NCBI GenBank assembly: GCA_025928545.1
Contig: JAICJH010000022.1
Coordinates: 25,106 to 89,105 of the forward strand
DNA length: 64,000 nt
Source: Bryobacteraceae bacterium
GTDB lineage: Bacteria > Acidobacteriota > Terriglobia > Bryobacterales > Bryobacteraceae
Direction of reading: 5' to 3'
Shown: in pieces, positions 27,030-36,265 of the stretch
Layout: each line of letters opens with the position of its first letter
Numbering within the stretch: position 1 is the first letter of the stretch
Made by a program: the position numbers and the translations under genes
The notes under the pieces: model-generated
Seen by the model: the letters and a program-made list of their open reading frames with translations, nothing else
Told to the model about the DNA's origin: nothing
The model's database searches: none

Positions 27030-27560
27030 ATGCCTCTGAAACCGACGTATCGAAATGACGGAGCCGCTGTGCGACCCACGACTGGATCCAGCGGACAGTC
27101 CCTGGTCGAATTCGCCCTGATCCTTCCCCTGATTTTCCTGTTGATTCTGAATGTCGTTAATTTCGGGGGATTTCTCTTTGCCTGGATCACCGTCGCAAAC
27201 GGTGCCCGCGTAGGTGCTGAGTACCTGGTCAGGGGCACCGCATCGTTGGGCAAGCCGTCGACGCCGACGGCCGCTCAGGTAACGACTCTGGTTACGAATG
27301 ACACTTCGTCCCTGCTCAACCGCGCCAGTCTACAGGTTCGGGTCTGCACCAATAACAACGGAACGATAATCTGCACCGGCAGCGGAACCCAGACGCCGCC
27401 ATTAGATCCGGAGCCGGATAGTTTCACGCTCGCTTCGGTCGACGTGACCTACACCTACCAGCCTTTTCTGGTGGCGTGGGATTTCAGCCGGTTGGGGATC
27501 CATCTTACTTTGCCGGCGACAACGATCCATAGACGGGCCGTGATGAGAGTCAACGAATGA
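27030..27560 (+). CDS. tadE: TadE-like pseudopilin
   Basis: The 176-residue protein has a prepilin-type N-terminus with GQSLVEFALILPLIFLLIL after a short basic leader, the TadE/TadF pattern cleaved by the CpaA peptidase. A single helix anchors it, and the rest is periplasmic with one Cys pair (VRVCTNNNGTIICTG). Minor pseudopilins of this kind are needed for Flp pilus assembly. Its stop overlaps the next start (ATGA at 27557-27560). The ribosome site before ATG 27030 is weak, so a GTG about 40 bases downstream is an alternative start. Confidence 0.85.
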   Translation: MPLKPTYRNDGAAVRPTTGSSGQSLVEFALILPLIFLLILNVVNFGGFLFAWITVANGARVGAEYLVRGTASLGKPSTPTAAQVTTLVTNDTSSLLNRASLQVRVCTNNNGTIICTGSGTQTPPLDPEPDSFTLASVDVTYTYQPFLVAWDFSRLGIHLTLPATTIHRRAVMRVNE

Positions 27561-28000
27561 ACACCCGGCATCGCCTTTCCGGCAGGAACGGTCAGGGAAT
27601 CGTGGAATTCAGCGTGGTCAGCCTCGTGACGTTGTTCCTGCTGTTGACCGTGATTGAGGTCTGCCGCATGGTGCTTGTCTCGACGACGATCGCCAACGCC
27701 GCGCGCGAGGGAGTTCGATACGCATGTCTTCACGGCGCCACCCGCACGGGAACCGGAGTTGCCGGACCCAGCGGGCCGGCCGACAACCCTGCGGAGGTCG
27801 TCAGGGTCGTTACCAATTTTGCCGGCATGGCACCGCTGGACAACACGAAACTGAGTATCACCGTAATATATCCAGGCGCGTCCAATTCGCCCGGCCAGCA
27901 AGTCATCGTCAGGGTCGTGTATCCCTATGATCCCTGGGTTACTTACTTTCCGGTGCGACCACGGCTTGGCAGTGTCAGTCAGGGGGTGATCGCGTTTTGA
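27557..28000 (+). CDS. Second TadE-like pseudopilin
   Basis: The 147-residue protein again has the leader-plus-helix pattern (RNGQGIVEFSVVSLVTLFLL) and a conserved TadE-type sequence (IANAAREGVRYACLHGA). It is translationally coupled by ATGA to the preceding tadE gene and by a TTGA overlap, or a near overlap, to the following tadG gene. It probably works as TadF or a second TadE in the same pilus. Having two TadE-like genes is usual in tad loci. Confidence 0.82.
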   Translation: MNTRHRLSGRNGQGIVEFSVVSLVTLFLLLTVIEVCRMVLVSTTIANAAREGVRYACLHGATRTGTGVAGPSGPADNPAEVVRVVTNFAGMAPLDNTKLSITVIYPGASNSPGQQVIVRVVYPYDPWVTYFPVRPRLGSVSQGVIAF

Positions 28001-29301
28001 GGCCGGCAACAGGATCAAGGCCGATGGAATCCGGTCAGGCCCTCCTGCTCGTCATTGTAGGTTTGAGCCTTTTTGTTCTGGGCGCGCTTGGGCTGGCTAT
28101 AGATGGGGCACAACTCTACGCACACCGGCAGATGGCGCAGACCGCCGCGGATGCCGCTGCGCAAGCCGGCGCCATGAGCATTTTCGCCGGAACCAACGCC
28201 ACAGGTGCGAACCCCTTTGCCATCGGAAGTCCTCCAAATTCCTTCATCTGTTCCACGACAGATGGCCGAACGCCCTGCGTCTATGCCGCCATGAATGGCT
28301 TTGGCGGTTCCAGTGACACGGTGACCGTCTCATTTCCCACTGCGGTCGCCGGTGTGACACTCAACCCCGCGCAAGCGGTTCCGGCTATCACCGTCACAAT
28401 TCAGCGGACGGTGAAGGGCTCGCTCATCCAGATGCTTGGGATAGCTGCGACGACGGTCAGCGCCAAGGCTACCGCGTCGATTGTGGGGACTGTCCCGGAA
28501 ACTTGCCTATATACGCTCGACCCCTCCGGATCCAAAGTTTTTCAGATCAACGGTGGTTCGAATGTCACTGTCAATTGTGCGGTAAGTGTGAATTCCACGG
28601 CGGCAGATGCAGGAAGTCTCACCGGAGGATCCACTCTGACGGCCACGGCGGTGCAGGGACGCTTTGAAACGTCCGGCGGAAGTACGATCATGCCTGAGCC
28701 GACTTCGTTGCCGCAACCAGTCACCGATCCCTACCTCAATATTCCAGCGCCGCCGGTTGCCTCGTCGTGTAACCCCGCACACACCAACTATCGCCTCGGG
28801 AGCGGCTATGCGACGATCTCTCCCGGCACATATTGTGGAGGGATTGGCGTGACAGCCGGCGGCAGCCTCACATTCAATCCCGGAATTTATGTGATCAAGG
28901 GAGGGAGCCTGAGTTTCGCCGGCGGTTCGTCAGGGGCGGGCAGCCATGTCCTGTTTTATCTCACCGGAACGGACGCGAGCTATGGCGGCGTCAGCGTGGG
29001 GGGCGGCGCCAACCTCAACTTCACGGCTCCGTCGTCCGGCACATATATCGGCCTGCTTTTTTTCCAGGACCGTTCGCTTACGCCAGGCGTCACAGCTGAC
29101 TTTTCGGGTGGGACTACCATGCAGTTGAGCGGTGGGCTCTACTTTCCGACTACCACCATCAAATATGCGGGCGGCGCTGTCTCTAACGTGATTGCGATGG
29201 TCGCGAAAAACATTACATTCACCGGTGGATCGAGAATCCTCTACGATCCGACAGGCATCACAACCGGCCTGAACGTCGTTGCCGTCGGGCTCGTGGAATA
29301 A
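27997..29301 (+). CDS. TadG-like pilus assembly protein
   Basis: The protein begins with a TadE/G-type helix (ESGQALLLVIVGLSLFVLGA) followed by IDGAQLYAHRQMAQTAADAA, the conserved Tad-domain start. The remaining 350 residues are periplasmic and Ser/Gly/Thr-rich, with repeated beta-strand motifs (GGSLTFNPGIYVIKGGSL and similar), as in long TadG homologues. The start is either TTG 27997, overlapping the previous stop, or ATG 28024, which has a better N-terminus. A role as pilus-associated or tip protein is inferred from family. Confidence 0.8.
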   Translation: MRPATGSRPMESGQALLLVIVGLSLFVLGALGLAIDGAQLYAHRQMAQTAADAAAQAGAMSIFAGTNATGANPFAIGSPPNSFICSTTDGRTPCVYAAMNGFGGSSDTVTVSFPTAVAGVTLNPAQAVPAITVTIQRTVKGSLIQMLGIAATTVSAKATASIVGTVPETCLYTLDPSGSKVFQINGGSNVTVNCAVSVNSTAADAGSLTGGSTLTATAVQGRFETSGGSTIMPEPTSLPQPVTDPYLNIPAPPVASSCNPAHTNYRLGSGYATISPGTYCGGIGVTAGGSLTFNPGIYVIKGGSLSFAGGSSGAGSHVLFYLTGTDASYGGVSVGGGANLNFTAPSSGTYIGLLFFQDRSLTPGVTADFSGGTTMQLSGGLYFPTTTIKYAGGAVSNVIAMVAKNITFTGGSRILYDPTGITTGLNVVAVGLVE

Positions 29302-29305
29302 AAGA

Positions 29306-29661
29306 ATGCAAAATCGATCGGAGGGAACGTCGGCGGCTCGGAAGGGCTTCATGCGATATACGTGGGAAAGCTATTCGGCGGACGCTGTGTCAGCCGGTCT
29401 TACCCTCATGTTTCTTTTTGCCGCCTTACAGATTCTTGACCTTTACTTTGCGCGAGTCATCATTTCGCTTGGCGGATATGAAGCCAATCCGCTGATGGGC
29501 TTGCCAAAGCCGGCCCGTTCGCCGGGCTCGCGCTGGGGAAGTTGATCGCATTTGTGGTCTTCCTTTTTCTGAACGAGCACCGACCGCGCGGCGTTCTAAA
29601 GATCCAGTTTTTTTACCTCGCCGTGATCTGCTGGAATCTCGCGATTATCGCTCTTGCCTGA
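29306..29661 (+). pseudogene. DUF5658-like membrane protein, frameshifted
   Basis: The first frame (ATG 29306 or, better, 29351 behind GGAAGGG) reads LQILDLYFARVIISLGGYEA then NPLMGLPKPARS and stops at 29545. The family sequence continues in the +1 frame as KAGPFAGLALGKLIAFVVFL, then IQFFYLAVICWNLAIIALA to a TGA at 29659-29661. Inserting one T in GGCTTGCC near 29500 would restore the whole gene. The homologue at 12274-12582 is intact. Pseudogene or sequence error. Confidence 0.7.
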
Positions 29662-29669
29662 CACCTCTT

Positions 29670-31040
29670 TCATGCCACCGCATGATCCACTTCATCCAGA
29701 GGCTCCCGGATCAGGCGATGAAGGTACGTTCGCGAAATGTGGAGGTTTCGTGCCGCCAGCGTTTTGTTGCCATGACAGTCCTGGATGGCTTTTTGGGCGA
29801 TTTTGACCTTATATCCATTCAACTGATCCTCAAAAAAGCCGGACGGTAGTGAATCCCCGACTCCGAGCAGATCGGGCTGCTGCATATCTTCCGGCAGTTG
29901 CTCGGGACGAATGGTATCGTCATCTGTCAAAACGATTGCCTTCTGGATTATGTTCTCCAGTTCGCGGACATTCCCCGGCCAGGCATGATCCACCAGCAGG
30001 GCCATGGCATTAGGCGCAATCGTCGTCACATGTTTTCGGTAGACTTCCGCATATTTCTTAACAAAATGGCGCGCTAGCAACGGGATATCTTCCGTGTGGT
30101 CGCGAAGCGGAGGGGCCTTGATTCCCATGACATTGATCCGGTAGTAGAGGTCAAGCCGGAAGTATCCGTCTTCCACCATCGCCTTCAGATTTCTGTGGGT
30201 CGCGAACACCACGCGCGCGTTCAGCGGTATAGGGGCGTTGCTGCCCAGCCGACAGAATTGTCTTTCCTGAAGAACGCGAAGCAATTTCACCTGAGTCCTT
30301 GCGCTCAGTTCGCCGATCTCATCGAGAAACAACGTTCCGCGTCCTGCCTGCTCGAGATATCCCCGACGGCTTACAGATGATCCGGTGTAGGCACCCTTCT
30401 CGCTGCCGAACAGTTCCCCTTCGATTAAAGTGTCGGGAATCGCTCCGCAGGATATCGGGACAAGGGGATGCTGCCTTCGCTCGCTCAGATTGTGGAGCGC
30501 CCTGGCGATTAATTCTTTTCCAGTCCCGCTCTCACCCGTTATGAGCACGGATACCTCAAGGGGCGCCACTCGGCGGATCATGTCGTAGACGTGGCAGAGG
30601 CGCGCGCTCGATCCGATCATCTGATCGCATCCGGCGGTCTTTTCCCTGAGCTGGCTGTTGATATTTTCCAGATCTCTCCGGAGGCTGCCATACTCATGAG
30701 CGCGTCGCACAGCCACTCGAAGCTCCGAAAGAGCCGGCGGCTTCCGGAAACAGTTATGGGCACCTCGTTCGACCAGTTCCTGCGCGGTCTCGCGGCTTTC
30801 GTCATCCAGCATGATCACAACCGGCACGCGGGAAACACGGATACGGTCGAAAAAGTCTAATTGTTCTTCTGCATCGCCACCTGCGAGATCCATAATGAGG
30901 ACATCACATTTGCGATTGAGCACCAACCCCATGGCAGTATCGGGCTCCGCTTCAACTGAAAGCTGAAAATCCGCGCCCAAGGTGGGCTGCAGCATGAGTT
31001 GAAGACCTGTGTCTTTCGAGTACAGCAGAATTCGAATCAT
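29670..31040 (-). CDS. NtrC-family sigma-54-dependent response regulator
   Basis: The start at 31040 follows GAAGGG; a GTG at 31055 is less likely. The 456-residue product has a receiver (1-115), an AAA+ domain (about 140-370) and a Fis-type helix-turn-helix at the end (NKTLAARNLHISRTYLHRL). The AAA+ part has Walker A GESGTGKE, Walker B GTLFLDEIGEL and an arginine finger region. The sigma-54 contact loop is GAYTGS rather than GAFTGA. The receiver keeps Asp51 and the Lys in FRKPP but lacks the usual acidic pair (LLYSKD) and the Ser/Thr switch residue. It sits between two halves of the Tad locus and probably activates it. Confidence 0.88.
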   Translation of the reverse strand: MIRILLYSKDTGLQLMLQPTLGADFQLSVEAEPDTAMGLVLNRKCDVLIMDLAGGDAEEQLDFFDRIRVSRVPVVIMLDDESRETAQELVERGAHNCFRKPPALSELRVAVRRAHEYGSLRRDLENINSQLREKTAGCDQMIGSSARLCHVYDMIRRVAPLEVSVLITGESGTGKELIARALHNLSERRQHPLVPISCGAIPDTLIEGELFGSEKGAYTGSSVSRRGYLEQAGRGTLFLDEIGELSARTQVKLLRVLQERQFCRLGSNAPIPLNARVVFATHRNLKAMVEDGYFRLDLYYRINVMGIKAPPLRDHTEDIPLLARHFVKKYAEVYRKHVTTIAPNAMALLVDHAWPGNVRELENIIQKAIVLTDDDTIRPEQLPEDMQQPDLLGVGDSLPSGFFEDQLNGYKVKIAQKAIQDCHGNKTLAARNLHISRTYLHRLIREPLDEVDHAVA

Positions 31041-31834
31041 AATCCCTTCGGCCACATAAAACGCTGATCATGCGTATTAACGTACACAGTATGCACGCAC
31101 GAGCGTGTCCAAACTACCTCTTGTGAGTCGACTTGTGGGATAAATCGATTTATGCCTTTTTGGTTAAGTAATAATACTTATTTACTGAGGACATCAAAAA
31201 AAGCTAAACTATGTAAATAATCACTTTATAACCTGAGCAACCAAAGTGAATATACCTAGATCCACTACACCGCTGCATTTTCCCGAAACCAGACGACTTC
31301 GGCCAGTCGGGAGATTTTTGGGCTTCTACGCACGGTTGCCGGGCGTGGATACGCTATTTGGCACAGTCGGGGAATTGACTACGTTCGCCGCTGTCATTCT
31401 TGCCGTGATCCGCGCCACGTTCCCCTCTCTGCAATGTCGCGAGACCGCGATTGTACAGCACAGGATGCCGTTCGCGCCCAGGAATCGACGCTCGGTGGGA
31501 CAAGGCTCCTTATCAGGGACCGCGATAGTACCCATCCCGCTCCTCACCATAGCGCCGAATCGCCTCGCGAAATGCTGCGTCACCGCCTGCGTCCGAGACG
31601 TAAAAATACTATCGCGATTCGGTAAACCGCACTCGCGGCCAGTCTAATAGAGTATGAATACTCAGCCAACAGGCATGACTTACTTCCTGACAACGGGTTT
31701 CCGGCGGATCTGCGTTCAGTGGAAGGTCAGGCGGATTAGCGTGTTGGACCGATTGCGGGGTACATGGGCACCGGTTGTAATTGACTACCCCTGGACTCGG
31801 CGTAACAATAGGGCTACAGTGATATATCAGAGAA
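31041..31834. other. Regulatory intergenic region, AT-rich at its left end
   Basis: No convincing gene is found in this 790-base divergent gap. Bases 31140-31245 are clearly more A+T-rich than the surroundings and contain an inverted repeat, TAAGTA-N4-TACTTA (31165-31180). This is a plausible operator or promoter zone for the sigma-54 activator and/or the NarL-type pair. The rest shows only scattered short frames. Confidence 0.4.
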
Positions 31835-32914
31835 ATGCAAGCCGCTTGGTCCATTGGGCACTTTGGAGGGGCAGGGCGAGAGCGCGTGAGACGTATCTCT
31901 GCTAAATCCGGTGAGGAAGATGGCAATCATCCCCGTGGTGCGCACGGTCAATTCGATAGCCGCGACCTGCTGGCGGCCCTCGACCGTTGCGGAATCGGCG
32001 CCGCGGTCACTGGCGCCGATGGTAAGTTCAAGTGGGCCAGCAGGACCTTCTGCCGGATGACCGGCTATAGGGCGGGAGACTTGCGGTCGCTTACGTGGGC
32101 ATCGGTCGCACACGCTGCGAGCCCGGCACTTGAGCGGGAATCAACCCGGCACATGTTTGCCGGCAAACCAACAGAATTTTCCATCGGCAGGAATAAAGGT
32201 CAGACGTTGTGGGTGTGCGGCGCAGCGCGCCGGATGGCCCGCGAGGCCAATCAGAAGCCCGGGTTCATCCTGGTGCTGACGGATATAACCGATCGAAAAC
32301 AGGTTGAGCAGACCGAGCGGCGGCGCATCGCCCGAGAGTTACACGATACGACGGGACAGAGTCTTGCTGCTCTGGTGGCAACTCTGGGGCAGTTGCGGGA
32401 TTCACGGGCTGATACGGCTCCGAGCGAAATCGTTGATGACAGTATTGAACTCGCGAAACAAGCCGCGCGGGAAATCCGGACCTTATCTTTCCTCCTCTAC
32501 CCACCGGAGTTAAGCAGTCTCGATCTGGCGACCGCGCTCAGGCAATATGTTGACGGATTCAGCACGCGGAGTGGAATCGATGTTTTATTGAAGATGCCGA
32601 AGAAGTTGCCCCCTGTCGCCCGCGAGGGCGCGGACGCCTTGTTCCACGTGGTCCTTGAAAGCCTGAATAATGCGTGGCGACACTCTGGCAGCCACAAAGT
32701 AACGATCTCTCTAACGGCGCCCCGCAACCAAATTCTTCTCGGGATCCGGGATTTTGGCCGGGGGAACCGGCCACATCCGGATCGGCCCGGGGTAGCGGGG
32801 TTATCCGGTCTGGGCATCCCTGCCATGCGTGACCGGATGCGTCTGTTGGGAGGTGATTTGCGGGTCGAATTTGGATCGCGTGGCACTGTTGTGAAAGCTC
32901 GTTTGCCGTTATGA
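31835..32914 (+). CDS. NarL-type (HisKA_3) histidine kinase with PAS domain
   Basis: The product is up to 359 residues, cytoplasmic, with no membrane segment. A PAS domain (about 50-150: DLLAALDRCGIGAAVTGADG, MTGYRAGDL, then VLTDITDRKQ) precedes the dimerisation/phospho-acceptor motif RRRIARELHDTTGQSLAAL and a HATPase_c domain (NNAWRHSGSHKV, IRDFGRG, GLSGLGIPAMRDRMRLLGG). It phosphorylates the response regulator encoded next, with which it overlaps by ATGA. A GTG at 31886 after a GGAGGGG-rich stretch is another possible start. Its place inside the Tad locus suggests pilus control. Confidence 0.85.
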   Translation: MQAAWSIGHFGGAGRERVRRISAKSGEEDGNHPRGAHGQFDSRDLLAALDRCGIGAAVTGADGKFKWASRTFCRMTGYRAGDLRSLTWASVAHAASPALERESTRHMFAGKPTEFSIGRNKGQTLWVCGAARRMAREANQKPGFILVLTDITDRKQVEQTERRRIARELHDTTGQSLAALVATLGQLRDSRADTAPSEIVDDSIELAKQAAREIRTLSFLLYPPELSSLDLATALRQYVDGFSTRSGIDVLLKMPKKLPPVAREGADALFHVVLESLNNAWRHSGSHKVTISLTAPRNQILLGIRDFGRGNRPHPDRPGVAGLSGLGIPAMRDRMRLLGGDLRVEFGSRGTVVKARLPL

Positions 32915-33621
32915 CGACGGTGATTCACATGCCCGCTTCGATCGTCGTCGTGGATGACCATGCGATCGTGCGCTGGGCGTTGCGCAACCTGCTGCAATTA
33001 CAGTCCGGCTGGAAGGTCGTCGGAGAAGCCGCCAGTGGCCAGGCGGGAATCGGCCTCGTTGAAGAACTGCAGCCCGACGTTGTTGTTCTTGACCTCAGCC
33101 TGCCGGAAATGAACGGCGTGGCGGCGATTCGGCCGATCCGCGAAGCTGCCGGGGGAACTCGAGTAATTGTTCTGACAATGCACGACTCGGAAAACCTTAT
33201 TGAGGATGCGATTCGTGCGGGTGCGTGTGGCTACGTCCTGAAATCCGATCTCGAGCAGGAACTGATCAACGGGGTCACGGCCCTGCTGAATGGCCAGACA
33301 TATTTCAACTCGCCCACGGCATGCGCCGTCTACCATCGCCTGTGCGGCGAGCACAAACTGGATGCGGGCAGGCAGGTAACGGAGCTTTTGAGTGTCCGTG
33401 AGAACGAAATCCTGAAGTTGCTGGCGAGTGGCTGCACCAACAAGCAGGCTGCGGTGCGACTGCAACTCAGCGTAAGGACAATCGAGAACCACCGGGCGCG
33501 GATTATGCATAAGCTCGAAGTCCATTCATATGGCGATCTGCTGCGTCTGGCTATGGGAATGCAACTGATCGAACCCCGCTCACCGGAATTGACGGCGCAC
33601 GACGCGCATCATGATTCGTAA
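32911..33621 (+). CDS. NarL/LuxR-family response regulator
   Basis: The 236-residue protein has a complete receiver (VVDDHAIVRW, phospho-Asp in VVVLDLSLPEMNG, Thr in VLTMHDS, Lys in YVLKSD). A LuxR-type helix-turn-helix follows (SVRENEILKLLASGCTNKQA, then LQLSVRTIENHRARIMHKL). It overlaps the kinase stop by ATGA and is therefore its likely partner. The gene is convergent with cpaC, 113 bases away. Target promoters are not evident from the sequence. Confidence 0.9.
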   Translation: MTTVIHMPASIVVVDDHAIVRWALRNLLQLQSGWKVVGEAASGQAGIGLVEELQPDVVVLDLSLPEMNGVAAIRPIREAAGGTRVIVLTMHDSENLIEDAIRAGACGYVLKSDLEQELINGVTALLNGQTYFNSPTACAVYHRLCGEHKLDAGRQVTELLSVRENEILKLLASGCTNKQAAVRLQLSVRTIENHRARIMHKLEVHSYGDLLRLAMGMQLIEPRSPELTAHDAHHDS

Positions 33622-33734
33622 CTTGTGGCGGAGCTCCGAACCGCTGCTTCGGGATGCGCGGCGTGTAGATCCGATGTGAATACAGGGCCGCAAAACGGGA
33701 GATCTATCCCGCTATGTTCGGCGGCGAACTCGAT

Positions 33735-35306
33735 CTATGGTTTCGACACAGCCGCCCCTGTCGAAAATCCTGCGGGTTCAACGATTGAGGTCGGCGACGC
33801 GGTCTGCTGCATCTGTTTCGCGTCAGGCTGTTCCATTTGGATGGCTTTTAATAACTTCTCAATCGGCAACGCCGGGCCAGGCGGGGCGACTGAAGTGGCT
33901 GACACGGCGAGATCGCCGGATGACAGCACACTCCGGCTCGTGTTTTCAGGCAGCAGCGGAATCGGCAGATGCAAGTCCGGAATTGTTTGACCCTGTGGCA
34001 CCGGCTGCACGATTTCTGGAGTTACTATGACCATCAACTCCGTACTCTCTTTATTGCGGTTTCGCGATTGAAAAAACTTGCCGAGAACCGGTATATCTCC
34101 AAGGAACGGAATTTTTTCAAATGTATCTGTAACGCGATTATCCAGCAGCCCGCCGATCGCGAAGCTTTGGCCACCATGTAATTCGACTACCGTATTGAGC
34201 TTGCGAACCGTCAACGCGGGAACGGCGAAGCCATTGACGGTCAGCCCGTGAGTGAAATCCAGTGCGCTCACTTCGGGCGAAACGCGAAGCAATATATTTC
34301 CTCTGGGCGTTATGGTTGGCAGGAAAATCAGACGGACTCCGAACTCCCTGAACTGGATCGTCACAGCGGCCGAGCCGCCACCTGTGGAACCTTGCACGAC
34401 CGGGAAGGGGAATTCGCCGCCCGCCAGGAAGCTGGCCTGCTTGCCATTTTGTGCGAGCATGTTTGGCTCCGAGAGGATCTCCAGAAGGCCCCGGGTTTGA
34501 AGCGCCTGAATCGTCGCCCCGAGATTCAAATCCGACCGGAAGAGAAACACGTTGAGCGCATCGGAGAGCGTGATCCCCGGGGCCGGACCCGAACTGGACG
34601 ATCCGAATGCGGGCGGAGCGAACTGTCCCGTCGCGGTGGCGCCGATCGTGTTGGTCGCGCCAGTGCTGAAGAGGTTCACACCGAGCTGGCTGCTCAAATT
34701 GCGGTCGACGCTGGCGAATTTGACCCTGAGCAGTATTTGTGGCTCCTGCGCGGGAACGTCGACATAGAGAAGATTCACAGCTTTTCCGAGGGTCGATGCG
34801 ATAGAGACGGCTCGGTCGGCGGACGTCACATCCTTTACCCTTCCCCGCAGGAAGGTGACGTCTCCTTCGGCCGTCAAATGCAGGTCCTGTCCCGGTAGTT
34901 CGAGCTGAATTTGTCGCTCTATTTCTTCGAGCCTGCTGGAGAGAACCTCAACATCGTAGAGAACTCTGTTCCCATCCTGCTGCCAGATAATCATGCTGGT
35001 GACTCCGGGGGCCTTGCCATCCAGCAGTACCTCAAAGGGGCTGACGGCGGATGCAACTGCGAAGTCGCCGAGACCCAGCGCCACGCGCTCTATCGGAACC
35101 GGGCTATCGACGAGAATCGATTTGCCCACTAAAAGCGATACCTTTCGCGGTTCAGCCGTGATGGTACGCGGCGGCGTTTCAGCCGCCATGGATGGCGACG
35201 ACTCCTGGATCTGGGATGAATGGTTCTGCGCTTCAGCGCCGGCGAGGAGCAGCACCACCAGGTAGACGGCTGTAATGCAGGTCGTCACGAATAATCGCGG
35301 TTTCAC
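33735..35306 (-). CDS. cpaC: Tad pilus secretin (CpaC/RcpA)
   Basis: The 523-residue protein has a signal peptide, an N-terminal pilus-formation domain (EPRKVSLLVGKSILVDSPVP, ALGLGDFAVASAVSPFEVLL), a BON-like segment (LTAEGDVTFLRGRVKDV), and the secretin domain. The secretin domain carries the signatures LLEILSEPNMLAQNGKQASF, LAGGEFPFPVV and FAIGGLLDNRVTDTFEKIPF followed by LGDIPVLGKFF. It forms the outer-membrane channel of the Flp pilus. Translation starts at GTG 35306, overlapping the cpaB stop (GTGA). The C-terminal 80 residues are Pro/Ser-rich and poorly conserved. Confidence 0.92.
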   Translation of the reverse strand: MKPRLFVTTCITAVYLVVLLLAGAEAQNHSSQIQESSPSMAAETPPRTITAEPRKVSLLVGKSILVDSPVPIERVALGLGDFAVASAVSPFEVLLDGKAPGVTSMIIWQQDGNRVLYDVEVLSSRLEEIERQIQLELPGQDLHLTAEGDVTFLRGRVKDVTSADRAVSIASTLGKAVNLLYVDVPAQEPQILLRVKFASVDRNLSSQLGVNLFSTGATNTIGATATGQFAPPAFGSSSSGPAPGITLSDALNVFLFRSDLNLGATIQALQTRGLLEILSEPNMLAQNGKQASFLAGGEFPFPVVQGSTGGGSAAVTIQFREFGVRLIFLPTITPRGNILLRVSPEVSALDFTHGLTVNGFAVPALTVRKLNTVVELHGGQSFAIGGLLDNRVTDTFEKIPFLGDIPVLGKFFQSRNRNKESTELMVIVTPEIVQPVPQGQTIPDLHLPIPLLPENTSRSVLSSGDLAVSATSVAPPGPALPIEKLLKAIQMEQPDAKQMQQTASPTSIVEPAGFSTGAAVSKP

Positions 35307-36265
35307 GGAAGTTTCTCCTTGAATTCGAAGTGCGCCTCGGTGCGAGCGGTGCCGTTGAGCACCTCAACGATTCGAATCCGGGGCGCCGGAGGCGGTGTCG
35401 AGACTGGCAACGGCGGCGAAGAAGGCGCGGGCATCGGCGAAATGACGGGACCGGGCAAACCAGACCGAGGTGCCTGCAACCTGGGTATTTCGACCCTCGG
35501 CACTTCTGCTCCTGCCTTTGGTGCGTGTTCGTGGCTCTCGACGGAAAGAGGCGCTGGCACGCCGAACAGTTCGGACATGGCGGCACCGGGCGTTGTGGCC
35601 ACATGTGAATCCATCGGATTACGCAACACGAGCTGAATATGCGCCTGGTTGCTGGCAAGGCTCAGGGCTTCTGCCTGCTGCGGGGTGACGAGCAAGTTCA
35701 CCACCGGGACCACCTGAGGCTTGCCTTCGCTGTCTTTCTGCAGATTCGGACCGGCGGACAGAACCTGGATATTTTGCATCAGCGTCTTTGATCTGGGCCC
35801 CCCGGTCCCGCTTTCTCCAGGAGGAATGCCACTCATGAGAACGTCAACGCGCATTCCGGGCGTCACGAATCCCGATACTCCGACAACCTCATCGACCTTT
35901 ACGGCGAAGGCCCTCATACCGGGCGAGATGAGCGCGGCGAGTCCGGCGCCAGAGCCAGCCGCCGCAAGACGGTTTGAGAGAATGGGTTCGCCTTCGTATA
36001 TCGGCGAGACCACGCCGCGGTTCAGCGCACCATCCGATCTGGTCAGCACGCCTTTAGGTACCGCTCCAAACCATTTCGCCATCTTCACGTCCGGGGCTGC
36101 GATGAGCGCGCCCGCGCCGAGGTTCCGTGCAGCGACTACAATGTCGGCCATTGGCGCTGTCGCGGTTGGTCGGCCGCGTGCGCCCAGAGCTCGATAAGCA
36201 AGGTACCCGATGCAGGCGGCTACCACCAGTGCGCAAACAAAAACCACGAAAAGTTTTCGATTCAT
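35303..36265 (-). CDS. cpaB: Tad pilus assembly protein CpaB/RcpC
   Basis: The start at 36265 precedes an uncleaved-looking membrane helix (LFVVFVCALVVAACIGYLAY). The 320-residue product then has an SAF domain (DIVVAARNLGAGALIAAPDV) and the RcpC/CpaB domain (GMRAFAVKVDEVVGVSGFVT then PGMRVDVLMSG, VNLLVTPQQAEALSLASNQA). The last 100 residues are Pro-rich. CpaB is thought to stabilise or gate the secretin. Its stop overlaps the cpaC start. The longer frame to 36346 is not supported by a ribosome site. Confidence 0.9.
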   Translation of the reverse strand: MNRKLFVVFVCALVVAACIGYLAYRALGARGRPTATAPMADIVVAARNLGAGALIAAPDVKMAKWFGAVPKGVLTRSDGALNRGVVSPIYEGEPILSNRLAAAGSGAGLAALISPGMRAFAVKVDEVVGVSGFVTPGMRVDVLMSGIPPGESGTGGPRSKTLMQNIQVLSAGPNLQKDSEGKPQVVPVVNLLVTPQQAEALSLASNQAHIQLVLRNPMDSHVATTPGAAMSELFGVPAPLSVESHEHAPKAGAEVPRVEIPRLQAPRSGLPGPVISPMPAPSSPPLPVSTPPPAPRIRIVEVLNGTARTEAHFEFKEKLP

